In this document: piece after piece, positions 37,334 through 50,351 of the stretch | Layout of the letters: every line of letters starts with the position of its first letter | How positions within the stretch are numbered: the first letter of the stretch is position 1 | Assembly: GCA_034336665.1 (NCBI GenBank) | Contig: CM067568.1 | Location: 40,280,770-40,344,769, forward strand | Length of the DNA stretch: 64,000 nucleotides | Reading direction: 5' to 3' | Source of the DNA: Luscinia megarhynchos | Taxonomy: Eukaryota; Chordata; Aves; Passeriformes; Turdidae | The notes under the pieces: generated by a model | What the model was told of the DNA's origin: nothing | Database searches by the model: none | The model's input: the letters and a program-made list of their open reading frames with translations, nothing else | Translations under genes and position numbers: made by a program

Positions 37334-40300
37334 CTGGCCGGGCTGTCCAGACCTGAGCTCCCGAATGGCAGCATGTTTGTTGCTGTACAACCCAAACATT
37401 TCCTGAGTTGGTACTCAGGCTGTATAGGAGGAGTTGTTCTTGTTCTAAAGGGTGGAATTCTCCTGTGCAGTGAGGAGAGACACCTGGAGCTGCTCAGTGC
37501 AGGATTTGGCAAGTGAGGCTGCTGGGGCCGAGTCAGAGGCTCGGATGAAACAGGTCCTCTGTGGCCAAGTTTGGGAGCTGCTGAAAGCCTTGCTTTTGGG
37601 ACTTTGTCAGGTACTTTGGAGCAAGATCCTACAGTCTCTTGGGAGAGCTAGCACTGGGCTTATGTAGTTTAAACTTGAGTTGCTTGGATGATCTAAGTCA
37701 CCCCTAGCCTAATGTAAAATCTGACACCCCTCATCCCCCCTTACCCCCCATATCTAGCACTGGATTGAGCCATTTTTGCATACAGGCCAAACCCAAATGT
37801 TCCAGTGGAGGCAACAAAATTACTCTGGCTTGAGGAGCTTCAGGCATCAGGAAAAGAAAGGAAGGAGATACAAGGGAGCCTAAACTTCACAGAGTTCAAT
37901 AAAGAAAGGTGTCCAAGATTAACAACTGACTGGTAGAAGTCTGTATTCCCAAATTCTAGGACATATGTTTTTATAAATATGCATGTTTGGTGTTTTCTCC
38001 TAGAAGTTTGCCTTGTTCACTGGGTCTCATGCCTTGATATGCTTTGTCACAGCATGAGGAGCATGGGAGGAGTCTAGAGAGGAATCCATCTGGTGAAAAC
38101 ACATATACATTGCTGAGATACATTGCTCCACAAGGTGAAATCTCATCATGGTACCTTGCTGTGTCCATTTTTCTTTTTCTGATGTTTCAGTTTTAGAAGT
38201 CTCAGTACTCAGAGTGATGTCTTCTCCAGGCTGTTTGGTTTGGGAACAGAAGGTGGAATGGAAAAGTTTTGCATCACTGCGTGCTGGTGTCTGTGCGAGG
38301 AACCTGCACCGAGTTTGTTGAGTGCCTCTGTGGGCAGAAGCCATGATATCTATATTCAGTACACTGCTCTGTCTGCTCACTGCTGGCCAAATCCTGGTAC
38401 CTGGTAGCTTTTACAGATCTGCTGCTAGGAAATATGCTTGGTTCTACAAAAGTGCAGAAGGCTTACCTGTGTTAGTTTAGGAGAATGCTGTGTTTAATTT
38501 TACAAATCATCAAATTGCTAGAACATCAAGACAATATGCTCTATTATCTTTCTTTAATATTAGTTTTCTGTCATTTTGGTGTTTGGTAGCCTGAAGATTT
38601 GGCTACTGTGTATTACCAGTGCCCCCTCCCGGATAAGACCAGGTTTGTTCTCAGCTGCCTGGCCCCTCCAGTGCTTCCCCTGAAGCACAACTATGCTGAG
38701 CCATGGCTCATGAAAAACAGCTCCTGCTTTCTCTGCCTGTTGCCAGGTGACCCTATCACACAATGACAAAATCTCAGGAAAGATTGTAGATTGTTTTGAT
38801 CAAGAGACAATTTTCATAAATTCAAGGGTTTGGGATTTTTTTTATCCTGTAGAGAGGGGACAGGTCAAGTATTTGCTACATGTATTCTGCTTTTGCTGCT
38901 CACAAATTCAGATAATAAAAAGGCTGGATTATGCTTCATGTGATATGAAAACCTGGAAGTATCATACTTCTTAACTCTCTGAGGAATAAGAAACTTACTT
39001 TTCTGTGATAGAAAATGCTTCATAAAAGCATGTTGTGAGCCTGCTCTCTGTACAGTGGAACCCAGGCACGAGGAGAGGAATTGGCTTAGCCAGAATATTC
39101 CAGCAGATTTGCAGGAACAGCCTTGAGTTCCTGCTTTACTGTTCTGTGCCCTATAGATTGAGTTCTACTGCTTCAGCTCAGTACAAACTACCGAGCAGAG
39201 TGATAACAGATCGTGGGATCTGCTTGGGATCTTGTGAAAGGTTTGAATTTGTTCTCATACACAATTATCGTGTAATCTCCAGCCTGTTACAGATCTGTCT
39301 TTGGCCATGCCAAAGGAATACTTGTCCCTATGTGCTTATTATGTACTTCTCTGTCTTCTGTTCCCTATGCATAGGAGGTATTTTTTTTTATTAGGGTCTG
39401 GTTGCTTTTCATCAGGAATAACTCCTGTCCTGCCGTGACAGCTGTTCAACTGAAGTTTTTTTTTCCCCTTGATAGGTGCTCAGATTGGATCATTTGCTGT
39501 TTGTGGTGTTTGGACAAATTTTATTTCTTGCATGTCTTACTGTTCAGTAAATTGCAGCCACAGATTTCTGTCTTTAATGGGGCCATAAAGAATCCTTCAC
39601 TCTCTGCAAGCCTATCTCCCATCATGGTCTCCTGTGGAAAATCTTAAGAGTTTATATGTGCATCATGCCTCAGAGGGAGCCATCAAACAAGACTTGGGGC
39701 TGTACTGGAAAGGGTTTTATTAACCTGACTGATGTGAATGAAGGCTGCAGGATACTAAGTGACTAAACTACTGAGGATGGAGAAACTCTGTAGATAAGAA
39801 CTGCTTATGGAAGGACAGTTTAGCAACAGGATGATAAAGCTGCTACCATTTCACTCCCCTGTGAGTAATGGAACAACAAAAAAATTTTGTAGGAAAGTTC
39901 AGTTATTATTATGGACTAGGTTTCAGGATAGATTCTGGGGATCTTGCTTCAGGAGAATGGTTTATGGTTCACTAAGTTATTTAGAGCTGTTCATCGAAGT
40001 GCTCCCCTTGAGCTGTAAATTGTCCATCTGACAACTGCAAAGTGATAGTACTGGGCACAGATGAGAATTTCCTGGGGAATCCCTAGGCTTGCCAGCCTTA
40101 GATGACATCTGTGTATATAGATCCACATACATAACTTTCTCCTAATAGGGTGGGTTTTTTCCATGTGTATTCTGTAGTATCTGATCTACCAGCAGATGGG
40201 AGTCTGTCAGCACAGCTCCTTCCACAATGGTTAAAAGCAGGTGAGTTCAGATGGGTCTCAGGGATCCTTACTTCCCCTTCATCATGGCAGGTCATTGGAG

Positions 40301-40390
40301 ACAATGTTTTATCATTTGGCAATTACTGTCTTATTCTATCTTCTACATTTATTAAGTTCAGGAGTTATATCCCTTGGTCAAATATATTGT

Positions 40391-40470
40391 TCTTTTTTAT
40401 TTTATTTTTCTGCTTGTTTTTAACATTTTCTTTTTTCTTTTTCTTTCATTTTTTAAAAATGTTTATTTTA
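40391..40470. repeat. T-rich low-complexity block
   Basis: Mixed T runs with scattered A and C, followed by an A-rich string near 40487. It produces long stop-free but meaningless frames full of F, L and I. Confidence 0.75.
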
Positions 40471-43400
40471 TTTCCCACTGCATCCAGAAAAAGAAAAGCT
40501 TCCTGGAGGATATAAAGCAGATTGTCAGCAGAAATGTAGAGAAGATAATGCACTACTTAATCTCTGAGGTGCTGGCCTTCACAGGTCAAATATTAGTTCC
40601 TTAAATGCAAGCTCACACTTGCAGTGCTTTACACATTGCTATGTAGTTCAGCAGTTGGTGGATGTTTCAGGTGTCTGCTTTACTAGCAGGGATGTTTAAC
40701 TTGAAGCTTGAGGGATGTAGGGGACAGCTTAATTATCAAAGAGTAGGTCAGGTTTGGGTACATCAGCAAAGCAGTTTCCAGAGTTCTAAGTCCAAAACAA
40801 AATGGCCTTTTGCTCTGCAGATCTCATTAACTTTCCTCTAATTAGTCCCTCATCAACTGCCCTAGCAGGACATATCTTCAGAAATTCTGCTTACATTGAC
40901 AACTGTAGTTTTTTGTTGAGGACATCATGGCATTCCTGCATTGTAAAACTCTGCTGTCTGCCTCTGGCTTTAGCACAAATCTCTTTCTCAATGAAAGATC
41001 ATCTAATTTACATTTTTGCATTGGAAGGAATAACTTCTTGGGTAGTTAAGGGGAACTATGTTGTATCTCTACGTAACAGCTGAATTTACTTTCACTGCAT
41101 CCATCGTTTTGCTGCTTTTATGAGATTCTGGTTGATTTGCTATCATTGTTTACCCTTATTTCCCTGTTTTGTACTTTTCTCATCAGAATGAGAGTCTGGA
41201 ACAAGGCTGTAATGGGCAGGATTTCTCTTGCCCCCAGCCAGGTGTCAAGCCTGTCATGGCAAACTGACTGAAGTCTGGCATGAGGGATTGGAGGGGGAAG
41301 CTAGCCAGGGTTTGTAGGCATGCAGCCACACAGCCCTGTTGCTGAGACTGAAAAGAAAACCCAACAATCTGGTGGAGCTGATTGGTGAAAACCATGGTAC
41401 CTGATTATTCTTTGTTCTGTGGAGGAAGGCCAAGCATCAGGAACTGTTGTGAAGAGGTGAGTAGGCAGAGATCCTGTGCAAAGTTGAGGTGACACATGTA
41501 TATTTTCAATCATTGTGGTAAACAGTTGAATTTCTTCTGATAAGGGATGGGCATGGGCCAAACCTGCTGATTGCAGAAACCTGATGGGTGTTTTACCACT
41601 TTTCTCATTTGGCCCTGGAGTCCCCCACACAACAAAGGGTGAGTGGTGATCTATGACTGCTACTGAATAAAGATCTACTTATACTTGCTTACAAGCACAA
41701 AGTACAAATAAACCAGGCTTTAGGAGAGAAGGTAAATAGACAGTGGTCTGGAACATATGCTGTGAGTAAGACTCTATATGACCTGAACTGCAGATCAGTT
41801 TGGAAAGCATAAGAAGAGGTCATAAGGAGCTCAGAGGCAATACCCAGAGCTAAGTATGGTGTGTCAAAATGCCACTGATCTCTAGAAGATGGAAACCTCC
41901 CATTCCAGAGCACATGGCTTAGTATGTAGGAGGTTTGCCACGTGACATTAGCTAGAGGTGCTTTGCCATGCTTGTGCATATTTATGTTCATGGAGTCAAT
42001 GTAGGTTGACTTCATTCATTTCAACAGTGAGTACTTCTAGACTGAGTTTTTGTAGGCCCTGTGAAACTGATGGTGACATGATTTACTTTGACTGGTATTG
42101 GGTGGATTGTTATATAGTGCTTCAAATTACTTTGATTGTCAGATGTTTTTATAGCACATGAATTACATGCAAACTTTGAGTTGATTCATAATTGTTTGGA
42201 AAAGGTTATGTTAATTTCAGCCTATAGCATATGCACAGTTGTTTACTTAAACTCTTTCTTTCTGTAGTGTGGTCCTGTGAATAGTATGATATTTCATGCT
42301 GTGCTTTTGGATGCCTGTGGGTTTATGTTGACAAATTAAGCAAATGTCAAACATGCATACTTTGTAGGTGCATTTCATATCTTCCTAGTGCTGATCCTCA
42401 GTACATAGTGATCTTTTCCCAACACTTAGATCTGTAAAACCACTTAGAAGATAATTGGAAAAATTCTGTGGATAAGTGCTTTCAGAACAGTCCAAACTGG
42501 ATGGATTCAACATTGGGAGTAAAGAGCAATATTGTATAACTTGATGAAGGTTATTCAGTGGATGCTGGTGGGCTCTTCAGCCATAACTAAATTACTTGAA
42601 AGAGAGGTGAAGGTATTGTAACACACAAATGATGCTGTCATGTGAACAGTGGGTTTTTGGACAGTGGAATGTTTGGAAAAGCAGATATGTTCTTGGCCTC
42701 ATCCATTTAGGGCCCGCATTCTCCCTGGTATCTGGAATTCCTGCTTGCCACCCACCTAAGATCAACTTTTATCAGGACCTGAGGTTTTTGGTATGTCCTT
42801 GGCCAGGTTCATAGTCCTCTTGCTGCTCCTAGCCTAAGAAGAGCCTGACACATTTCTAGAAACTTCTACTTGACTTCATGCAAGTCCATCATGTGATGTT
42901 AATAACTTCTCAGGAACATAAAATGATTGAGAAGGAGATTGGGAAGCAGAAGAGAAGGGAGAGAGCAAATAAGGACGTGGGGCATTGTTAGTGGGTAGGG
43001 GAAGTTGGGATACTTGTTCCTGATTATGTTTAAAGAGGAATCATGAGTCTGATGATCTTTGTATTCTCAAGGCTTCTAATCCGCTTGCTCTAATCCTCTT
43101 ACAGCATCTGCTCTATTGGACTTTTATCTGATCTCTCTGTCTCTCAAACAATCTGTTGAAGCTCCCCATGTTGAGTCACTTTTGCCCCTTCCCCAGAGAG
43201 ACATTTTTGTATTTTCTTGCTCAAATTGAGTCAATGGGATTCTGCTTATTCTGCAGTCCTTGAGGCTAATCTGGAGTAATTTAAACCATAATTTGGCTGC
43301 ATCCTTCAGTCATCTGGATTTGGTGTAGCTGGCAATGGGAAGCTGTGACACCCCTAGTTCTCTGCTATATAGCAAAATTTACAATTGTGATAAACCAAAT

Positions 43401-44329
43401 TTTTGAGATTTGAAATAGAAAAGAATGTATTTATTAGGAATTTTTTTTCAGCGGCAACTAAACAAAAAATAAAATCTGGAGAAAATTTGCTTTAGGCTTC
43501 TCTATTTATTAAATCACATGATATAACTAGAGTGGTTAAACCACCCTATTTCTAAATTCAAATTCTCTTCCAGAGTGTTCATCAATGACTAGCAAAACAC
43601 AGTATCATCATGTCAAAAACTGAATTTCTGTGCTTTGAGCTGGAGAACTTTTGAGAAAGAAATTTCAACAATATTTGTATTTCCAAAGAAAACAGGGACA
43701 TAACTTTTAGGAACTGTATTCTTTTCAGTAGAGCAGAGTGAAGAGTTATTAGCAGAACTATGGAGATGTCAGGCTGCAATTATATCTTATTAAATATTGG
43801 AAACTTGGTCTCAGTTATTGGTTAAGCTCCAGCCAGGTAGAAACAGCTGAGATGAATATGTGCAATTTGAATAGAAAAAGGGTTTTGCGTTGGAGAACAT
43901 GTCCCATGCCCTTGTGTGTAACAAAGTGGAAGTCTCTTTTGCCTCCCATGATGCTCTTTCCCCATGGCTGTTGAAAAACCAAGCACTATTTCTGGGAAGT
44001 ATGGAATAGGAGCATTTAGCTGTATTTGGTGATCCTAAAGGAAAGCAGACTGCCCTGTCTGGGATTTTTGATTTATCTCTTTAAAGTGGCATGAGGACAA
44101 AAGCCATGATCAGTACAGTAGCTTATTTGATTTCCACTGCACAAAACCAAGTAGGCAAGAGCAGCAAGATATCAGGACCTTGATTTTGTTTTTTTTAATT
44201 TTTCTTTTTTTAACTGAGCAAGGCAGAAGCTTTGTGGTTTATCAAAGCATTAAAAAACCACTCAGATATTGCTCTTTTGGAGGACAAAAGCCTCACACAT
44301 CCAAAAAACACACACACTGTGGGACACAG

Positions 44330-44500
44330 ATCCTGCTGGCTCTCAATAGCTTCTCCTTCTGGTCCCGCTGCCTCTCTACCCGAGTGCCAATCCACTGACT
44401 TAATGAGGGCTAACGGTGTAATTAATCACACGCACCCGCAGCACAGCGGTTCGTGAGACCTGAGTGAATGTGACAGCTGCTCGGAGGGAGAAAGGGGGGA
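44330..44500. promoter_or_regulatory. CpG-retaining segment with TAATTA (candidate enhancer)
   Basis: Eight CpGs fall within about 125 bp (44366-44491) while flanking DNA is strongly CpG-depleted. A TAATTA homeodomain core sits at 44419-44424 in the middle. No coherent frame crosses it, although short ORFs overlap on both strands. Retention of CpG in otherwise methylated non-coding DNA is compatible with an enhancer or other constrained element. Conservation cannot be seen from one genome. Confidence 0.35.
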
Positions 44501-46704
44501 AAGCCCACAATGATGACAAGAAGGAAAACAAGATCTTTGGCAAAAAGCAGCAGTCGAAGCAAAAAGCAAAGAGATGGGCTGGGAGCCTTTATGGGCAAGG
44601 CAGAAAGCAGCCTCACCCTGCTGTTCTGTTTTAAAGTGTCTCCAGACATTTGCTTTTCTCTTTCTACCTTTGGCTGCTATTTTCTTCAAATTATGCTTGA
44701 AGGCTTTTCCTTATTTTATTTTCTCTTGGATCCATTCCTTTTTTTGTTTCTTCTTATTTTTTTTTAATCCATGATTGTGCTGTTTGGTATTTTTCCAAGT
44801 AGTACATTGTATTCTGGTGCTTTAAGGTCTTACAGACAAAGCAAGAAGTCTTTGATAACCAGTGCTAGTTATACTTTGTGGGGAGTGGAGTGTAGCTAGT
44901 TTAGTTTGGAGCTGATAAAATGACTAAGTTTTGCTTCCTGGTACATGGATGATGGAAATGGTGAATGTTGTTTTTTTCTCAGAATCTTTTTCTCCCAATA
45001 TTCTTATTATTTGTTCTTGAAGTCCTTCTGTTGTTTTTTGTATCCTTTGTGCATCTCAATTCTCTTTTTGAGGATGGTGATAATGGAAAATTTCTTCTTG
45101 GTACAGCACAGAGGCCTGTAGTGTGATCTAAGTGGCTTATGAGATCTGATGTGGTGCATTATTTGCTAGAGCCATGGAAATAGGGGCAAGCTTTAGAGGT
45201 GGAGGTAGAGTGGGAAGCTCTGAGTTAATTTGTATTGTAAATAAAAATTTGCAAGACTTACTTGTTTCTCCTCTTCTCTTTACAAGATAGTTTTTTATCT
45301 TCTTGAATTAAAACCATATGAGTTGTGTTACTTGTGGTACATCAATATCCATGGCAAGTAGGTGATCCAGATACTTAGGTATTTTAGGTCAGAAACTGGG
45401 AGACAAGAAGATGCAAGAAGAGTTTGTCTCTGATGGCCAGAATAGGGGTTGAAAAGTGTTAGCTGTATTTCTGGTTTTGCTTGTAACTGTCTATATAATT
45501 TTGAGCATATAGCTTCATTTAATCTCAGCTGGGGACAAGGAGAGAGAATCTCTGTTACAGGTTAGCCTTACACATAGGGCTATTCTGGGAATTCCCTGTA
45601 ATGCTGTGCTAAGGAGCAACTTCTGTTCTCTCAGCCCCAGGGTGAGAACAATTGAGACACTGCAGGTGTAGTGCATTGTGATCTGGAGAATTTGGGCACT
45701 GACACTAGTTGTTAATGTTCTAGCTTTTTATTAAGGGGTATCTGGAATGTTGGGTATGTGCATCCCTGTGTTTGGAGATACATCCTGGAATTCCTGTGAG
45801 GCCATATAAAATTACTTGGGAGCTTTGTGATAAACCTCAGCAAATAAGACTTTGAACTATATCCACAAAAGAAAATTATGTGACCTGGTGCCATCTAACT
45901 GCTTCTCAGGTGCTCAGACCCTCAACAGATCTTCCAAGTCCTTTCATTTTTATTTTTCACCTCTACTGTCTTATGCTGGAGGTCTTTAGGCTGCTGTTTT
46001 CTATTTCCTGAAGTGCCTAAAACTCTGTGCGGGGTTGTTTCTCCTGACAGTGGTGCTCAGTGCCAGTGCTTGTGCCTGTTGGGATCCATAATCTTGGCAC
46101 TAATTGTTCTCAGGAGTACAATACCAGCCTGCTCATGCAAATGATGGGAGCCACCCTTTTTTCTGGCATCCTGGTGGCTGCAGAACATAGCCTGCCTATG
46201 GGAGCCACTGGTTATGTAGCATTTCTCAGGCTGCTGCAGCCAGCAGATAATTTTGCAGTGGAAGGTATAACACTTTCTGCCTGTTTCTGACGACTCTTTT
46301 CTCTGCTTGAAGTAATTAAATAGTCATGATGTTTGAGAGCAAAGTAGGAGCAAGCAGGCATACAGGCATGAACATGGATAAACAGTCTAGTGTTTAGGAT
46401 ACCCACTGGGCAGGACTTGGGAGCCTGTTTTTCTTCCCACAGGGAGGAATCTGTTCATGCCTGAATGCAGCAGATTCACTCTTTCACACTAAACTCTGTG
46501 CATCCATGAAAGGGTTACTGCCTAACTCAGAGTTGCAGCTTCGAGTAGATGGCAGAGAGGTGAAGAGAAAGGGTTTGACACACAGAGTTGTCCAGATCTG
46601 TCACTCGCACATGGTGATAATGCTGATTGTTTGGCAGGATGGTTGAAACAGAGACTGGTTGCACATAGACAATGTAATTGTATGTCTAGTTTATCAGCAT
46701 TTGC

Positions 46705-46804
46705 TCAGTGATCCTGTTCCAGGAATTCCCAGGGACTGTAGGAACGTGGGGGCTTTATATGGAAAGATGTGTGCTGCTATTCAATATTTACTGCATGACA
46801 TCTG
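46705..46804 (+). mobile_element. CR1 scrap, reverse-transcriptase region (doubtful)
   Basis: GTGCTGCTATTCAATATTTACTGCATGACA resolves in one frame to VLLFNIYCMT, like the CR1 VLFNIFIND string, and an upstream CCCAGGGACTGTAGGAAC resembles the region before it. Between them is extra sequence not seen in the other copies. It is short and diverged, so the call is weak. Confidence 0.35.
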
Positions 46805-49800
46805 TGCTGAGAAGGAGGATTCAATTCTTCTTTTATTTGCAAGGTACTAATATTTCTATTTGTTTCAAATTTTTTGCTTCTGAGTTGCCTTTTTAAAGGT
46901 ATCTTCAGTTGTCCCAGTAATTAGCTAAAAATTCTGCAGTAATAACTGAATAAGAGGGTTAAGGTGAAGGAGATAGTTTGCTGATCTCCCCAGCACATCT
47001 GCATCCCTATTAATTTAATTAGAGCTGTATAAATATTTAACTAACTTTAATTTCTTTTGAAGTTCCTTTGGTTTTCAAATAGTTCCCAGCTCCAGATTAT
47101 CCCTTTTATTCTTCTGTATATTTAAGATAGAGGGGAAGTAAAAAACCCCAAACAAATCTTGTCTCTGAGATGTAATCAGATGGAACACTCACGAATTTTT
47201 GCCTTTGTGCCTACTCTCTTCCTAAATTAATTTCTTTCAGGCCCTCTGTTATGATATGAAATGAGGACTGCCTCTGTGGTTCCAAGGCTGCCTTTTCCCA
47301 TTCTGCTATTTTTGAGTCCTGAAGCTGGTGAGAAGCAGCTTGGGGCAGGACTGCATGGAGGATGAGTAAAGTGCTTCTTAGAGAAGTAGGAGTAGCTTTG
47401 GCTGTGGATGGCACAAAGTAGTGTCATGGCAAGGTCTTCAGACACAGGCCAGAGGAATGGGGCACAGGAACAAAGAAGGACATGCTAATGAGGAGGTATG
47501 GGCAAAAAATTAATACAGGCTAGATACCAGAGAAATTATTGGGAGCTGCTGTATTGCAAATCATCAGTTGTAGAGAGATTTATGAGTGCTGTGAGTAGAA
47601 GCAATAGAAGAGGCTGGTTTTTCTCTTTCTGTTGAACATTGCCTCAGTTTCCCAAGGTATAACACGGTGACAGCAGCTCATGGTGCCTGCTCTTGGAACT
47701 GGAGGGTTTGAATTCAGTGGTGTGTAGATACAGAAGGTAACTATTTTTTGTGCAGTGCCCTCCATGCTGGGTGGTGTCCTTGAGGCTGTGCCTAGTTGGG
47801 TTGAGGTGATTCCTGAAGGATTGTATTTGTGGGGTCCCCAGCCCAAGACTTGCCAAACAGCCTGCAGCATTGAGGTCCCCTCATCCTTCTGTCCCTGTAC
47901 ATTACCAGGCTCTCTGCTTCACTCAGCAGGCGCCTGTCACTTTGCCTGCTCTGGGGTTGCCACCTGATCACCTGGTCAAAGGCCATGGGCTCCAGCATCC
48001 TGATGTGCAGGGACAGCATAGAAACAAGGTGATGGACATGGGAGTTGTCATGATTTGGGAATCATCCAGCATAACTGGGGAACTATCCTGGCCTTCTCCA
48101 TCCTTAATATATTCCAGGTTCACTGTGGTACATTAGTGTGATTTCTGTGTAAAGGGAAACTTGCTGGACTTTTATTTCTCCGTTAGCCTTGTTATGTTTT
48201 CAGCTGTGAAGGCAAGATGAAGATGGAGGGTTTGGGGTGAATATGCCACAGAAAATGCAAGTTTTAGGATGTTGGAAAGCCTGGAGATACTCCAATGGCA
48301 GCCATCCTCACTGACGACCAGAGAGCACCTTAGTGCCTAGAGAACAGTGGCTGTGGAGGGGATGCAGCCTGCCAGGCTTGTCTGGAGAGCTATTGTTGCT
48401 GCTGATAGGATCTATAAGGAAGGATGTAGATATGGAATTTTATTGTCAGAAATAAACACAATATTATGTTGTATACTATTTCTGTTTTTCCAGTCCTAAT
48501 GATGCTCCAACCCATCCTTGTGATACTGTGATCCTCCTTTGTGTTAACGAAATATCTTGCCTGAATGCCAGTAAATTACTTCAGCACATTCCTGTCCTGT
48601 GCCTAGTCAGATTAATAGGAGTATTAAGTGAGATGTGGTCGAAAATTGAATCCTGTGCTATGTTCTTGTAGATTCCTTCCAGCCCAAGAGCTCTCTTGCA
48701 AGCCAGTCTTGTCATCACTGTTTTAACGAGGTTCTTACTTAGCATTGGTTCTTCTGCAAATTTCTGTCCTTTTTGATTTAACTAGGAATGACTATGATTA
48801 TAAGAGAATACATGTATTTGAATATCTTTGCAACAGCTATGCTCATTGCTTTCTCAGGGTTTGGCATTGCCTTTTAGTTCATTTCAGGACAAACACAGAG
48901 TGGCTGAAATTTGCACAGTGGCTGTATCTCAGAAGAGTCTGTAGGGATGCACAAGGGAATTGTATATGCCTGTAACTGTGCCTCTGCTGGTTTGGTGAGG
49001 AAAAAGAGAAGGGGAAGTGGCAGATTTAGTGTTTGAGGGCATGTCTGCATCACTGCTTGTGTAAATTGGTGAGCTGGAGTTTGTCATACTATGTAGAAGT
49101 GAAGTTTTGTTCAAATGTGAGAGTAAACCTGTCAATATAGGATTTGGTGATTTTCTGATAAGTTCATGTGAATGTGCAGCTGTTTGTGGGAAAATGCCAG
49201 CACAGGTAGACATACACTTATGATAGGAGACTTAGAGGTATGTTATTTCGTGCATTTGTGGATTATCCATAAATTTAAATTTCTACACAGATGGGAAAGA
49301 TCTTCTTTTGGTTTGCTTTTTATCTTAATTTTTGTGACCAGCTGGTACAGCTATGAGAACAGTGGTTGGCCAGACTGAGAATTTATACAGCTTAATGAGA
49401 ACAGCTCATGTTAAAATTCTCTCCAGCTCTCTGCTTCCTATCTCCATTAAATAGCAAAGATCTTCGTTGCTTTGAGGCTAAGGGAATGAGGAAATGCTGC
49501 CTGCCTAGTTACAGAAGCATTGTGTTTCCTTCAACATGACAAATGGTACAGTGTCCCACACTGAGCTGATTGGAATGGAAGATGCTCCCAATCTCTTGCT
49601 GCAATACTTTCCTGCAATACTGAAGCCATTGCCTGTTTTCAGCCACAGACTCGTGTTGTAGTGTTTCTGTCACTATAAAAGCCAGGATCAGTGTCATTTC
49701 ACTGGCCCAGGTCAGGACAAAGAGAGTTGCAGTGCTCCCATTTGTGCTTCCTGCTTCAGCTGAGGAACTGCATCAGGCTCTCCTCAAAGAGGAGGGAAGT

Positions 49801-50334
49801 TGAAGGCAGCTGTCCATCATAAGATGAACATGAGCCATAATGAGAGGCCTGTAATGACTCAACACGTTTCTGTTCTTCAACAGCATCCAAAAGTGGATGT
49901 CTGTAGGAGAGCATAAAAACCAGGCACACTGTATTACACGTTTTGTGATGATTTCTGTCCAACACTGTCTCCCAGCCCCAGCCAAGAGCTGGAGGGAAAT
50001 GGTCCTGTATTGGCCTCCTTCAGCACAGTAAAACCTGGGGGATGTGATGTCAGGAAAATCTATTTTCTTTTGTGCTTTCTCTTCTAAAAGCCTCTGGCAA
50101 TTTGCTGAGGAAACGAAGGAATATCTTTTCATAGAGCCTTTGCTGGTGTTGCTGTCTGAGAGGTTTTTCACAAGGGGCAGAAATGGGAAACAAACATGAA
50201 TGCTATCTGTATACTGTTAGTTCCTCTAGCATGTGATAGAACTGTGTCAGGAGCTGGAGACACCCAATGAACAGAGGCTGTTTTGTAGAAGTCAGATGTG
50301 AAAGCTGAAACACTGGTGTCAAGAGTGAACCTGG

Positions 50335-50351
50335 ATCTCCAGGGGGCAGCT
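50335..50351 (+). promoter_or_regulatory. CTCF-like site (candidate)
   Basis: TCTCCAGGGGGCAGC matches the second half of the CTCF motif (CCAGGGGGCRSY) well, and its first half poorly. Orientation is opposite to the candidate at 37191. Occupancy is not established. Confidence 0.3.

Larger units (their letters stand above)
35225..46704. other. Unique non-coding stretch, no gene recognised
   Basis: No gene recognised in 11.5 kb. Contents of note are a CpG-retaining segment with a CTCF-like core (37185-37390), a second CTCF-like string (40189-40200), T-rich DNA (40391-40470, 44180-44215, 44733-44765), a possible ancient repeat (43215-43290), a CpG-retaining segment with a TAATTA site (44330-44500) and a weak MIR-like string (45465-45530). 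The 109-119 codon ORFs at 38027-38380, 39035-39394 and 41301-41630 show no recognisable domain. Confidence 0.7.

Noticed and set aside
39035..39394. 119-codon plus-strand ORF
   Set aside because: No recognisable domain; amino-acid composition fits random AT-rich translation.
43370..43520. Second LTR on the minus strand
   Set aside because: AT-rich strings are loosely LTR-like, but no polyadenylation-region order or terminal signature could be supported.
47630..47680. MIR fragment from the string GCCTCAGTTTCCCAAGG
   Set aside because: A single short match without the upstream core; too little to call.
49773..50171. 132-codon minus-strand ORF
   Set aside because: No domain, no flanking splice signals judged convincing, and competing ORFs overlap.
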